A stretch of DNA of 64,000 nt from Streptomyces cadmiisoli (GTDB lineage Bacteria; Actinomycetota; Actinomycetes; Streptomycetales; Streptomycetaceae), in assembly GCF_003261055.1 (NCBI RefSeq), contig NZ_CP030073.1, forward strand, positions 7,936,001 to 8,000,000. Direction: 5' to 3'. Shown here piece by piece: positions 27,741 through 38,028 of this stretch. The notes beneath the pieces are model-generated. The model did no database searches. It was not told where the DNA came from and was given only the letters and a program-made list of their open reading frames with translations. Position numbers and translations under genes: made by a program. Every line of letters begins with the position of its first letter. Position 1 is the first letter of the stretch.

Positions 27741-28457
27741 TCACGCCGGGGCGGGCCCGCGACCGCCCCGGCGGGCCGCCGCGCTGTCGATCAGCAGGTC
27801 GAGCGCCGCGGGATAGGCGCTGACGTTCATCTCCGCGACGAGATGGCCGGCCGCGGCCGCGATGCGCGGGTGCGTGGACGCGGGCAGCCGCGCGTAGGTG
27901 GCCTGCCACACCGCCTCGTCGGCCTCCCGCGCCGAGGCGGGCAGCGCGAGCGTGGCCGCGTCGAGCGCGGCGAAGGCCAGTGTCTGGTCGATGAAGCAGT
28001 GGTAGATCCGCACCGCCTCGGCGACCGGGAAGCCGGCACGGTGCAGCACGTCGAGGACGATCTCGTCGGCGGCGATCTCATGGGCGCGCCCCGAGACGCG
28101 GCTGGCCGTGAGCACCGCCGCCTGCGGATGGGCGAGGTAGCCGCGGTGGATGCGCAGCCCGAGCGCCCGCAGGTCGGCCTGCCAGTCCCCGGTGGCCCGC
28201 CAGCCGTCGAGGGCACGCCCGATGAGTTCGTCGCCGACGGCCAGCACGAGATCGTCCATACCGCGGAAGTACCGGTACAGCGTGCTGGGGTCGGCGCCCA
28301 GGGCCAGCCCGAGGCGGCGCGCCGTGAGGCCCTGCCCGCCGTGCTCGCGCAGCATGCGCAGGGCGGTCAGCACGATGTGCCGCTCGGAGAGCACGGAGCC
28401 CTGCTTCGTGGGGCGTCGGCGTCGGCGTTCGCCCTCGGGCACGACGCGCTTGGCCAT
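27741..28457 (-). CDS. TetR-family transcriptional regulator
   Basis: A 238-residue one-component repressor. The N-terminal helix-turn-helix (about 22-70) contains LTARRLGLALGADPSTLYRYF, followed by an all-helical ligand-binding domain. It is divergent from a saccharopine-dehydrogenase-like gene across 154 bases. A perfect inverted repeat (28549-28569) adjacent to that gene's -10 box is the probable operator, so it likely represses its neighbour and perhaps itself. Confidence 0.9.
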   Translation of the reverse strand: MAKRVVPEGERRRRRPTKQGSVLSERHIVLTALRMLREHGGQGLTARRLGLALGADPSTLYRYFRGMDDLVLAVGDELIGRALDGWRATGDWQADLRALGLRIHRGYLAHPQAAVLTASRVSGRAHEIAADEIVLDVLHRAGFPVAEAVRIYHCFIDQTLAFAALDAATLALPASAREADEAVWQATYARLPASTHPRIAAAAGHLVAEMNVSAYPAALDLLIDSAAARRGGRGPAPA

Positions 28458-28548
28458 GGTGTCTCCCCTCGGTCGTCCGGCATCGCGGCGACCTTATGCC
28501 AACACCATTGACCAAGACGGTGCGGGTGGCGTTCGATCGGCGGTGACG

Positions 28549-28569
28549 GGGCGAACGCGCTGTTCGCCC
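28549..28569. promoter_or_regulatory. 21-bp palindrome, candidate TetR operator
   Basis: GGGCGAAC (28549-28556) and GTTCGCCC (28562-28569) are perfect 8-bp inverted arms around a 5-base centre. A TATGCT -10-like box follows at 28574-28579, 33 bases before the reductase start, so bound repressor would cover the -35/spacer region. Confidence 0.6.
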
Positions 28570-28611
28570 TTTCTATGCTGTTCACCCCTTTTCTTGGCGA
28601 AAGGATCCACC

Positions 28612-29847
28612 ATGCGCATCCTGTTGGTCGGCGCGGGCGGAGTGGGCACGGCCATCACGCGGATCGCGGCCCGCCGGGACTTCTTCGAGCGGATGGTCGT
28701 CGCCGACTACGACCTCACGCGCGCCGAAGCGGCCGTGGCCGCGGTGGCCGACGCCGGCGGAGCGCGCTTCGCCGCCGCCCGGGTCGACGCCTCCGACGAG
28801 GAGGCCGTGACGCGCCTGATGACGGACGAGCGGTGCGACGTGCTGCTGAACGCGACCGACCCCCGGTTCGTGATGCCGCTGTTCCGCGCCGCGCTGGCGG
28901 CCGGCGCGCACTACCTGGACATGGCGATGTCGCTGTCCCGCCCGCATCCGGAACGGCCGTACGAGCTGACCGGTGTCATGCTGGGCGACGAGCAGTTCGC
29001 CCTGGACGACCGCTGGCGGGAGGCCGGGCGGCTGGCACTGGTGGGCATGGGGGTCGAGCCGGGCCTCTCGGACGTCTTCGCCCGGTACGCGGCCGACGAG
29101 CTGTTCGACACGATCGAGGAGATCGGCGTGCGCGACGGCGCGAACCTCACCGTCGACGGGTACGACTTCGCCCCCTCGTTCAGCATCTGGACCACGATCG
29201 AGGAGTGCCTGAACCCGCCGGTCGTCCACGAGGCGGACCGCGGCTGGTTCACGACCGCACCGTTCAGCGAACCCGAGGTCTTCGACTTCCCGGCGGGCAT
29301 CGGGCCGGTGGAGTGCGTGAACGTGGAGCACGAGGAGGTGCTGCTGATCCCGCGCCGGGTGAAGGCCGGCCGGGTCACCTTCAAGTACGGCCTCGGCGAG
29401 GAGTTCATCAACGCGCTGCGCGTCCTCCACCAGATCGGCCTCGACCGCACCGACCCCGTGACCGTCACGGCGAAGGACGGCACGCGGGTCGAGGTGTCGC
29501 CGCGGGACGTGGTGGCGGCCTGTCTGCCCGACCCGGCCGCCCTTGGCGACCGCATGCACGGCAAGACGTGCGCCGGCACCTGGGTGCGGGGCACCCGGGA
29601 CGGACAGCCGCGCGAGGTGTACCTCTACCACGTGGTCGACAACGCCTGGTCGATGCGGGAGTACGGCTGCCAGGCGGTCGTGTGGCAGACGGCGGTCAAC
29701 CCCGTGGTCGCCCTCGAACTGGTCGCGAACGGCACCTGGTCGGGAGCCGGTGTGCTCGGCCCGGAGGCCTTCACGCCCCGGCCCTTCCTGGACCTCCTGA
29801 CGGCGTACGACTCTCCGTGGGGCATCCGCGAGCAGCGGAGCGCGTGA
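28612..29847 (+). CDS. Saccharopine dehydrogenase-like NAD(P) oxidoreductase
   Basis: A 411-residue protein of the saccharopine dehydrogenase/carboxynorspermidine reductase type. The N-terminal Rossmann loop is RILLVGAGGVGTAI (2-15), followed by VDASDEEAV and LNATDP as in lysine-2-oxoglutarate reductases. The ATG at 28612 follows AAAGGA by 6 bases; upstream open codons lack a start signal. It probably interconverts an amino acid/polyamine and an oxo acid. It is divergent from and probably controlled by the adjacent TetR regulator. Confidence 0.88.
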   Translation: MRILLVGAGGVGTAITRIAARRDFFERMVVADYDLTRAEAAVAAVADAGGARFAAARVDASDEEAVTRLMTDERCDVLLNATDPRFVMPLFRAALAAGAHYLDMAMSLSRPHPERPYELTGVMLGDEQFALDDRWREAGRLALVGMGVEPGLSDVFARYAADELFDTIEEIGVRDGANLTVDGYDFAPSFSIWTTIEECLNPPVVHEADRGWFTTAPFSEPEVFDFPAGIGPVECVNVEHEEVLLIPRRVKAGRVTFKYGLGEEFINALRVLHQIGLDRTDPVTVTAKDGTRVEVSPRDVVAACLPDPAALGDRMHGKTCAGTWVRGTRDGQPREVYLYHVVDNAWSMREYGCQAVVWQTAVNPVVALELVANGTWSGAGVLGPEAFTPRPFLDLLTAYDSPWGIREQRSA

Positions 29848-29922
29848 CCCGGCTCCGGATGCCGGCCGCACGACTTCCTACCCTCCAGTAATATCGCCGG
29901 TCACGTCATCGGAGGAGGAACC

Positions 29923-30309
29923 GTGTCACCGAACCAGCGCTCCCCGCTGCTCCTGGCCGGCCTGCTGGCCGCCGCGGGTACCGCCCACTTCGCCGGCCCC
30001 CGCCGGTTCGACGCCATCGTGCCGCGCTTCCTGCCGGGCACACCCAGGGCCTGGACGTACGCCAGTGGCGCGGTCGAACTGGCCCTGGCCGCGGGTCTGT
30101 CCGTGCCCCGCACCCGGCGCGCGGCCGCGCTCGCCTCGGCGGCCTTCTTCGTCGGTGTCCTTCCGGCCAATGTCCAGATGGCCGTGGACTGGCGTCGGCG
30201 CCCCGCGCCGCTGAGGGCGGCGGCCCTCGCCCGGCTGCCGCTTCAGCTGCCGCTCGTGCTGTGGGCGCGCAGCGTCGCCCGCAACACGCCCGACAGGCCC
30301 GCGACGTGA
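29923..30309 (+). CDS. DoxX-like small membrane protein
   Basis: A 128-residue protein with four hydrophobic segments. The pattern GTAHFAGPRRFDAIVPRFLPGTPRAWTYASGAVELALAAGL matches DoxX/DoxX-like membrane proteins. The GTG start at 29923 has a GGAGGAGG site. Role unknown; it follows the reductase by 75 bases and may be read through. Confidence 0.8.
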   Translation: MSPNQRSPLLLAGLLAAAGTAHFAGPRRFDAIVPRFLPGTPRAWTYASGAVELALAAGLSVPRTRRAAALASAAFFVGVLPANVQMAVDWRRRPAPLRAAALARLPLQLPLVLWARSVARNTPDRPAT

Positions 30310-30448
30310 GACGGCGACAGATCACCGGACCGCCGCCGCCGCGCACGCGGCGCGAACCGGCCCCGGCGGCGGCGCACTCGCGTACGAACCCCGCGGCAAG
30401 GAAAGATGAGGAGGCAAACCCAGGATCGAGCATGTGAGGAGCGGGCGT

Positions 30449-32089
<1,641 letters not shown>

Positions 32090-32154
32090 CCCGGCGGCAC
32101 GTCACGACCGGGGCCCGGCCGGGTCCGGGGTAGTGGAGGGGGCTCGCGCTTCGC

Positions 32155-32928
32155 TCAGCCGGTGCGCGCGCCCGCGTCGCGGTGCGCGCGCACCACGGCG
32201 GCGAAGTTGGCCGCCAGGAGCCGGGCGGCCCCGGCGGAGACCGCCTCCACGGATTCCGCCCGGGCGCGCAGCAGATCCAGGTCGAGCCCCGAGTCCGCGA
32301 GGGCCGCCTCGTCCCAGTCCGCGAGCCGGTCCGCACCGACCTCCGGATGGAACTGCACGCCCCAGGCCCGCTGCCCGACCCGGAACGCCTGGACCGGGCA
32401 CCGCTCGTTCTGGGCCAGGTGGACGGCGCCCGGCGGCAGGGCCGTCACCTGGTCGCGATGGTTCTGGATGGCCGGGAACCGGGTCGGCATCCCGGCCAGG
32501 AGCCGATCGTGCCCGGCCTCGGGGCGCAGCGCGATCGTGCACGACCCGCGTTCGGGCCGGCCGTGATCGCCGGTCACCTCACCGCCCGTCGCCACGGCCA
32601 GGATCTGTGCGCCGAGGCAGATGCCGAGCAGCGGTACACCGTCGTCGGCGCACCGGCGGGCGAGTGCCCGCTCGGCGGGCAGCCAGGGGGCGTGCGCGTC
32701 CGCGTCGGGCAGGAAGCCGCCGCCCAGCAGGACCACCGCGTCGTAGCCGCCGGGGGTGGCCGGCACCGCCGGTCCGGACACCTCGCGGGCCGTCACACCG
32801 TCCGCGCGCAGCCACTCCCGCAGCCGGCCCGGGCCGCTGCGCCTCGCGTTGCGCACCAGCAACACCTTCGGGGCGGTCGCCCGGTTCCGGTCGGGACCCT
32901 TCACTTCGGGACGCTTCGCTTCGGTCAC
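32155..32928 (-). CDS. Class I glutamine amidotransferase-like protein
   Basis: A single-domain type 1 GATase of about 257 residues. The triad is Cys104 (LGICLGAQ), His194 and Glu196 (GVQFHPEV). It resembles standalone GMP-synthase-like amidotransferases; with no partner synthetase nearby the substrate is unknown. The start is uncertain: GTG 32928 and GTG 32985 are both open and neither has a good ribosome binding site. Confidence 0.82.
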   Translation of the reverse strand: MTEAKRPEVKGPDRNRATAPKVLLVRNARRSGPGRLREWLRADGVTAREVSGPAVPATPGGYDAVVLLGGGFLPDADAHAPWLPAERALARRCADDGVPLLGICLGAQILAVATGGEVTGDHGRPERGSCTIALRPEAGHDRLLAGMPTRFPAIQNHRDQVTALPPGAVHLAQNERCPVQAFRVGQRAWGVQFHPEVGADRLADWDEAALADSGLDLDLLRARAESVEAVSAGAARLLAANFAAVVRAHRDAGARTG

Positions 32929-33040
32929 GAGGCCAAGACCATCAAGCGAGCCGGGCGGGACGCAAGGGCCCGGCACCGCACGCACCGTGCCGCCGGCGGG
33001 CGGGCCGCCGCACCGTTGCGACGGCCGCGACAGCCGGTTG

Positions 33041-35725
33041 TCATGCCCGCCCGTCCAGGACGTCCAGCTGCTGTTCGGTCCAGATGACCTTTCCCTCGGA
33101 GGTGTAGCGGGTGCCCCAGCGATCGGCGAACTGAGCCACCAGGAAGAGTCCGCGGCCGCCTTCGTCCAGGGTGGTGGCGCGACGCAGATGCGGGGAGACG
33201 CTGCTGCCGTCGGAGACCTCGCAGATGAGGCTGCGGTCGCGGATCACCCGCACTCCGATCGGGCCGGTCGCGTGCCGGATGGCGTTGGTCACCAGCTCGC
33301 TGAGGATCAGCTCCAGGGTGAACGCCTCCTCTTCCAGACCCCAGTCCTGCAGGAGCTGGGCGGCGTTCGCGCGAACGCCCGCCACGGCCGCGGGATCGGT
33401 GGGGACCTCCCAGGACACGGTGTGCTTGTTGTCGAGCAGCCGGGTCCCGGCGACGATCAGCGCCACGTCGTCGCGGGCCGCCTCGGGCAGCATGGCGTCC
33501 ATGGCCGCCCGGCACGTCTGGTCCGGTGTCAGACCGGGTTGCCCGACGGCGCGGCACAGCAGCTCGATGCCTTCGTCGATGTCACGCCGGCGGTCCTCGA
33601 TCAGGCCGTCGGTGTAGAGCACGATGCGGCTGTCCTCGGGCAGCACCGTCTCGATCTTCTCGTACGGCATGCCGCCCAGCCCCAGTGGCGGACCGGCGGG
33701 TACTCCGGGCAGCTCCGCGTGGCCGTCCGGGTGCACGATGATGGGCTCCAGGTGGCCGGCCCGGGCCATGGTGCACCGGCCGGTGACCGGGTCGTAGACG
33801 GCGTACAGGCAGGTGGCGCCGGTGAGGGTCGGTGATTCGCTGCCGCTGTCGCGGTCCTGGTCGATACGGGTGACGAGCTCGTCCAGATGCCACAGGAGTT
33901 CGTCGGGCGGGAGGTCGAGCGTGGAGAAGTTGTGCACCGCCGTGCGCAGTTGCCCCATGGTGGCGGCGGCGTGCAGTCCGTGCCCGACCACGTCGCCCAC
34001 CACGATGGCGACACGGGCACCGGGCAGCGGTATGACGTCGAACCAGTCACCGCCGACCCCGCCGAGCCCGGCCGTGGCCGGCAGATAGCGGTGGGCGACG
34101 TCGACCGCGCTGTGCTCGGGCAGCGCGTGCGGCAGCAGGCTGCGCTGCAGGGTGACGGCCAGGGTGTGCTCCCGGGCGAAGCGGCGGGCGTTGTCGATGC
34201 TCACCGCCGCGCGGGCGACCAGTTCCTCCGCCAGCGAGAGGTCCTCCTGGCTGAACGGTGTCGGTTCCTTCGAACGCCAGAACGTCGCCACGCCGAGGAC
34301 GCCCCCACGGGCCCGCAGCGGGGCGACGATCATGGAATGGATCCCGTACGCCACCAGTTTGCGGGCCCGGTCGGGATCCTGGATCTGCCAGCCGGTGAAG
34401 GCCGGCATGTCGGCCTCCAGCACCATCCGGCCGGAACCGAAACCGGAGCCCTGCGGGGTGCCGGGATCGAAATGGATCAGCTCGCCGGGCGGGCTCAGCG
34501 GCACGCCCTCGCGGATGCCGTGCAGCGCGACGCGGCGCAGGTCGGCCGCGTTGACCCGGTTCGGTTCCTCGCCGTACAGCACGGTGTCGGCGAGGTCGAC
34601 GGAGACGTAGTCGGCGAACCGGGGCACGGAGAACTCGGCCAGTTCCTGGGCCGTCTGCGTCACGTCGAGAGTGGTGCCGATCCGCAGCCCGGCCTCGTAC
34701 AGCAGCTTGAGCCGGTCCTGTACCAGTTCCACGCGGCCCATCAGCGTGCTGAGTTCGGTGGTGTCGCGCAGCGTCGCCACCCAGCCTCCCGGGCCGCCGG
34801 GCCGGTGATCCATCGGGCGCTGGCTGACGGCCAGCAGCCGGTCGCCGACCTCCAGCACCTCGTCCGTGGTCGTCCTGCCGGACAGCAGCAGCCGCTCGGC
34901 CTCGGGCGCCAGCCCCAGTCGGCCGATGGGCAGGCACTCCCCGTCCGCCCCGAGCCCGAGCAGACGACGGGCCTCGTCGTTGGCCAGCAGCAGACGGCCT
35001 CGCGGGTCGACGATGAGCACGCCTTCGCGCACCGAGTGCAGAACGGCGTCGTGGTGCTCGTACATGCGCGTCATCTGCACCGGCCCGAGACCGTGCGTCT
35101 GGCGGCGCAGACGCCTGCTGATCAACGCCGTGCCGACGGTGGCCGCCGAGAGCACCACCCCGGTCACCGCAAGGACGAAGGGCAGATGACGCCCGGCCGC
35201 CAGACTGACATGATCGACACTGATCCCCGCGGACACCAGACCGACGATCTTCCCGTCACGGATGACGGGAACCACGGTCCGGACCGAGGGACCCAGTGTC
35301 CCCGTGGTCGTCTCGGTGACGGTTCCGCCCCGCTGCGCCCCGGCGATATCGCCGATGTAGTGGCGGCCGATCTGTCCCGGCGTCGGGTGGGTGTAGCGGA
35401 TGCCCTGGGGGCTCATCACCACGATGAAGTCCACGGCGGAGCGTTTGCGGGTCTCCTCCGCCTGCTGCTGGAGGGCCGCGGTGGAATGCCCACCGGACAG
35501 TGCCTGACGGACGGAGGGAGAGGCGGCGACGGCTGTGGCGACGGCCAGTGAGCGGTTGCGGGCCTCGCGCTCGGCGTCGTTCCTGGACTGGAACAGCAGC
35601 GCGACGACCGCCGCCGCCACCAGAATCACGATGACGACGGCCTGCAGGAGGAAGACCTGGCCGGCGACGCTGCGGAGCCCGCTCCATGACCGCACACGTC
35701 CGATCAATCCGTGCATATCCCCCAT
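33041..35725 (-). CDS. Multidomain sensor phosphatase: Cache-PAS-GAF-SpoIIE-HATPase
   Basis: An 894-residue membrane regulator. Two transmembrane helices (about 20-45 and 188-208) bracket an extracytoplasmic single Cache domain. In the cytoplasm follow PAS (about 225-330), GAF (about 350-515), a PP2C_SpoIIE phosphatase (about 545-735, with GGDWFDVI and VGDVVGHG) and an RsbW-like HATPase domain (about 755-890, ELVTNAIRHA and GRGLFLV). It therefore combines anti-sigma-kinase and anti-anti-sigma-phosphatase type activities, sensing an external ligand. Start ATG 35725 or 35716. Confidence 0.93.
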   Translation of the reverse strand: MGDMHGLIGRVRSWSGLRSVAGQVFLLQAVVIVILVAAAVVALLFQSRNDAEREARNRSLAVATAVAASPSVRQALSGGHSTAALQQQAEETRKRSAVDFIVVMSPQGIRYTHPTPGQIGRHYIGDIAGAQRGGTVTETTTGTLGPSVRTVVPVIRDGKIVGLVSAGISVDHVSLAAGRHLPFVLAVTGVVLSAATVGTALISRRLRRQTHGLGPVQMTRMYEHHDAVLHSVREGVLIVDPRGRLLLANDEARRLLGLGADGECLPIGRLGLAPEAERLLLSGRTTTDEVLEVGDRLLAVSQRPMDHRPGGPGGWVATLRDTTELSTLMGRVELVQDRLKLLYEAGLRIGTTLDVTQTAQELAEFSVPRFADYVSVDLADTVLYGEEPNRVNAADLRRVALHGIREGVPLSPPGELIHFDPGTPQGSGFGSGRMVLEADMPAFTGWQIQDPDRARKLVAYGIHSMIVAPLRARGGVLGVATFWRSKEPTPFSQEDLSLAEELVARAAVSIDNARRFAREHTLAVTLQRSLLPHALPEHSAVDVAHRYLPATAGLGGVGGDWFDVIPLPGARVAIVVGDVVGHGLHAAATMGQLRTAVHNFSTLDLPPDELLWHLDELVTRIDQDRDSGSESPTLTGATCLYAVYDPVTGRCTMARAGHLEPIIVHPDGHAELPGVPAGPPLGLGGMPYEKIETVLPEDSRIVLYTDGLIEDRRRDIDEGIELLCRAVGQPGLTPDQTCRAAMDAMLPEAARDDVALIVAGTRLLDNKHTVSWEVPTDPAAVAGVRANAAQLLQDWGLEEEAFTLELILSELVTNAIRHATGPIGVRVIRDRSLICEVSDGSSVSPHLRRATTLDEGGRGLFLVAQFADRWGTRYTSEGKVIWTEQQLDVLDGRA

Positions 35726-35883
35726 ATAACATGCGTCCTAGATGTATCCGACACCCTTTGCGAAAACCTTCCTCTCCGGTGACGCACTGTGTGACCGGAT
35801 GTGCGCGTGAGGTGTGTGAGGGTGAGGGCGGGTGACTGCGGCGGAAGCGGGTCCGCGGCGATCGCCGGTCCGCCACCGGTCGG

Positions 35884-36312
35884 TCACAGCGCGCGAAGGC
35901 CGCTGAGCACACGTTCGAGCAGGGTCACGTCCGGTGCGCCGTCGCCGGACTGCCCGGAAGCGGCCTGGTGGACGGCGACCAGCCCGGCCTCGGCCAGGTC
36001 CGAGACGAGGATGCGGGCGACACCGAGCGGGACGGGCACCAGCGCCGATATCTCGGCGACGGAACGGACCTCCCGGCACAACTGGCAGATCTTGCGATGC
36101 TCGGGGAGCAGGTCGCGCAGCTGCCACGGGTCCGCCGTGCTGTGCACCAGGGTCTCGATGGCCAGTTCGTAGCGTGTCCGGGTCCGGCCGTGGGTCATGG
36201 CGTAGGGCCGGACCAGCGGAGTGCGGCCGTGGCCCGAGGGCCTGCCCTCGCCGGACGGTGTGCGGTGGGACGACTGGCCGGCTGCCCCGTCGTCGTGGGG
36301 TGGCCACGGCAT
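35884..36312 (-). CDS. Orphan DUF742 (CvnC-like) regulatory protein
   Basis: A 142-residue protein. After a basic, low-complexity head (1-35) comes RPYAMTHGRT, the signature start of DUF742, and a winged-helix-like region (VRSVAEISALVPVPLGVARILVSDLAEAG). DUF742 proteins are usually the third gene of streptomycete conservons (kinase, roadblock, DUF742, GTPase); here the other three are absent. It lies 158 bases upstream of the Cache-SpoIIE regulator on the same strand and may cooperate with it. Confidence 0.85.
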   Translation of the reverse strand: MPWPPHDDGAAGQSSHRTPSGEGRPSGHGRTPLVRPYAMTHGRTRTRYELAIETLVHSTADPWQLRDLLPEHRKICQLCREVRSVAEISALVPVPLGVARILVSDLAEAGLVAVHQAASGQSGDGAPDVTLLERVLSGLRAL

Positions 36313-36390
36313 CAGCTCGGCCTCACCGCGGTCGTGCGGAAGGACGTCACAGGGGGCTCACTTTCTGTTGCTGAGCGGAAAGAAGGCGGG

Positions 36391-36421
36391 CGAGGGAGCG
36401 GCGCGACCCGCCGCTCCCTCG
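36391..36421 (-). terminator. 13-bp hairpin after the membrane protein gene
   Basis: Bases 36391-36403 and 36409-36421 pair perfectly over 13 bp with loop CGACC, about 32 bases beyond the stop codon of the minus-strand membrane protein. Confidence 0.75.
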
Positions 36422-36452
36422 GCTTCGGTCCCGAAAAGGGGCCGCAGCGATT

Positions 36453-36809
36453 TCACGCACGGTTCAGCCGTGCGGCGATCCCGTGGCCGATCAACAAATA
36501 AATCACGGCCGGTAGACCGTAATTGAGGATGATACGCAGGCCTTCTGTGTCCATTGTGAAAATATCCTGTGACCACCATGCCGGCCAGCCCGCGGTTTCC
36601 CGCACGAACTCCACGAAGACATTGGCCTGGTTGGCTTCGAGCAGATGGAGCAGGACCCACAGCAGCAGGAAGCCGGCCGCGACGTCGGCGACGGTGCAGA
36701 CGGCCAGGGCGACCCGTCGCGAGGTGCCCCGCCCCTGGTCAGGCGGGGGTGGGGTGCTCTGTTGCTGGTCGTAGGTGTGGTATCCGGACACCGGGTCGGT
36801 GCTGTGCAC
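36453..36809 (-). CDS. Small membrane protein of unknown function
   Basis: About 118 residues with two membrane helices (VALAVCTVADVAAGFLLLWVLLHLL and GLPAVIYLLIGHGIAARL) separated by a Trp-rich extracytoplasmic loop (AGWPAWWSQDIF). The GTG at 36809 has GGA 8 bases upstream and is better than the ATG at 36836. Several codons are AT-rich for this genome (ATT, TAT, AAT clusters at 36490-36570), which could indicate later acquisition or simply membrane codon bias. No function recognised. Confidence 0.65.
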   Translation of the reverse strand: MHSTDPVSGYHTYDQQQSTPPPPDQGRGTSRRVALAVCTVADVAAGFLLLWVLLHLLEANQANVFVEFVRETAGWPAWWSQDIFTMDTEGLRIILNYGLPAVIYLLIGHGIAARLNRA

Positions 36810-37212
36810 GAGAAGTCCAATCCGCCATGTCGCCACAGGAAAACGCCCCGGCCCTCACGTCCCCCGCATTCTCGGCGGCGTGGTTCCTCGGGCGTACGGG
36901 CGTTTGCCCGCTCCTTGTATCTCTGCGCCATGCCGGTGTCACCGCGTTACTCGCAGGCCGCGATGCACCAATTATCGCCACCTATTCCGGCACTTCCCTA
37001 AATGCTTGCGCCCGTTGCCAATTTTGCGGACGACCCGGAAGCGCCCGGACGACCGCAGCCAGGGCACCGGCGACCCGTCCGGGCACCCACCGGCGCCGCT
37101 TGCCGCCTGGTCCATTCGGCTGCGCAGCGGTGGCGACCGCCCTGGTTGATCCGCAGGCTGGACTGCGAGCCACCGCCACGCACGAGGCAGCGGCGGGCTC
37201 CGGGAGGAACGT
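36810..37212. other. Divergent promoter region without a gene
   Basis: About 400 bases between two divergently read genes. The part 36940-37030 is noticeably AT-rich for this window and probably holds promoters. Open frames here lack start signals. I could not find a convincing palindrome. Confidence 0.4.
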
Positions 37213-37950
37213 GTGACCGCTACTTCGCCCGCCGAGGACGCTGCGCCGGCCCGGTACGACGACCTGCGCGCGATGGTGATCAACTGCACCCTCAAGCGGT
37301 CGCCCGAGCGCAGCCACACCCAGGGGCTCATCGACCGCAGCAGCGCGATCATGAAGGCGCAGGGAGTCCGCGTCGACGTCCTGCGGGCCGTCGACCACGA
37401 CATCGCCACCGGCGTATGGCCCGACATGACGGAGCACGGCTGGCAGTCCGACGCCTGGCCGGAGATCCACCGGCAGGTGATGGCGGCCGACATGCTCGTA
37501 CTGGCCGGCCCCATCTGGCTGGGTGACAACAGCTCTGTGATGAAACGTGTCGTCGAACGCCTCTACGCCTGCTCCAGCCTGCTCAACGAGGCCGGTCAGT
37601 ACGCGTACTACGGGCGGGTCGGCGGCTGCCTGATCACCGGCAACGAGGACGGCGTCAAGCACTGCGCCATGAACGTCCTCTACAGCCTCCAGCACCTGGG
37701 CTACACGATCCCTCCCCAGGCGGACGCGGGGTGGATCGGCGAAGCGGGCCCGGGCCCCTCCTACCTCGACCCCGGGTCGGGGGGCCCCGCCAACGAGTTC
37801 ACCAACCGCAACACCACCTTCATGACCTGGAACATGCTGCACCTCGCCCGGGCGCTGAAGGACCTCGGCGGCATCCCCGCCTACGGCAACCAGCGCACCG
37901 CCTGGGACGCCGGCTGCCGCCGCGACTACGAGAACCCCGAGCACCGCTAG
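37213..37950 (+). CDS. Flavodoxin-like NAD(P)H-dependent FMN oxidoreductase
   Basis: A 245-residue flavodoxin-fold protein. The FMN phosphate loop region is VINCTLKRSPERSHTQ (near residue 22), with AGPIWLGDNSSVMKRVVERL near 98-118 as in NADPH-dependent FMN reductases. The GTG start at 37213 follows GGGAGG. It probably reduces quinones, nitro compounds or flavins in the cytoplasm. Single-gene unit. Confidence 0.88.
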   Translation: MTATSPAEDAAPARYDDLRAMVINCTLKRSPERSHTQGLIDRSSAIMKAQGVRVDVLRAVDHDIATGVWPDMTEHGWQSDAWPEIHRQVMAADMLVLAGPIWLGDNSSVMKRVVERLYACSSLLNEAGQYAYYGRVGGCLITGNEDGVKHCAMNVLYSLQHLGYTIPPQADAGWIGEAGPGPSYLDPGSGGPANEFTNRNTTFMTWNMLHLARALKDLGGIPAYGNQRTAWDAGCRRDYENPEHR

Positions 37951-38028
37951 GGCCTGTCGTCACCGGGCCTCGTCGCCCCGGGCGCGCAACCTTCCCGCCC
38001 CCGAGGAGTCTTTCTGGCGGGGGGACTC

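Noticed and set aside
25057..27909. 950-residue minus-strand frame opposite the DUF1996 gene
   Set aside because: It is antisense to a gene with signal peptide, domain and sorting signal, and its Val/Leu/Arg-rich product has no recognisable fold.
28501..28521. Second operator CACCATTGACCAAGACGGTG
   Set aside because: Only the outer four bases and a few others are symmetric; too weak beside the perfect palindrome at 28549-28569.
36453..36809. Horizontal acquisition based on AT-rich codons
   Set aside because: The AT-rich part is short and lies in membrane helices; no mobile element or boundary is visible.
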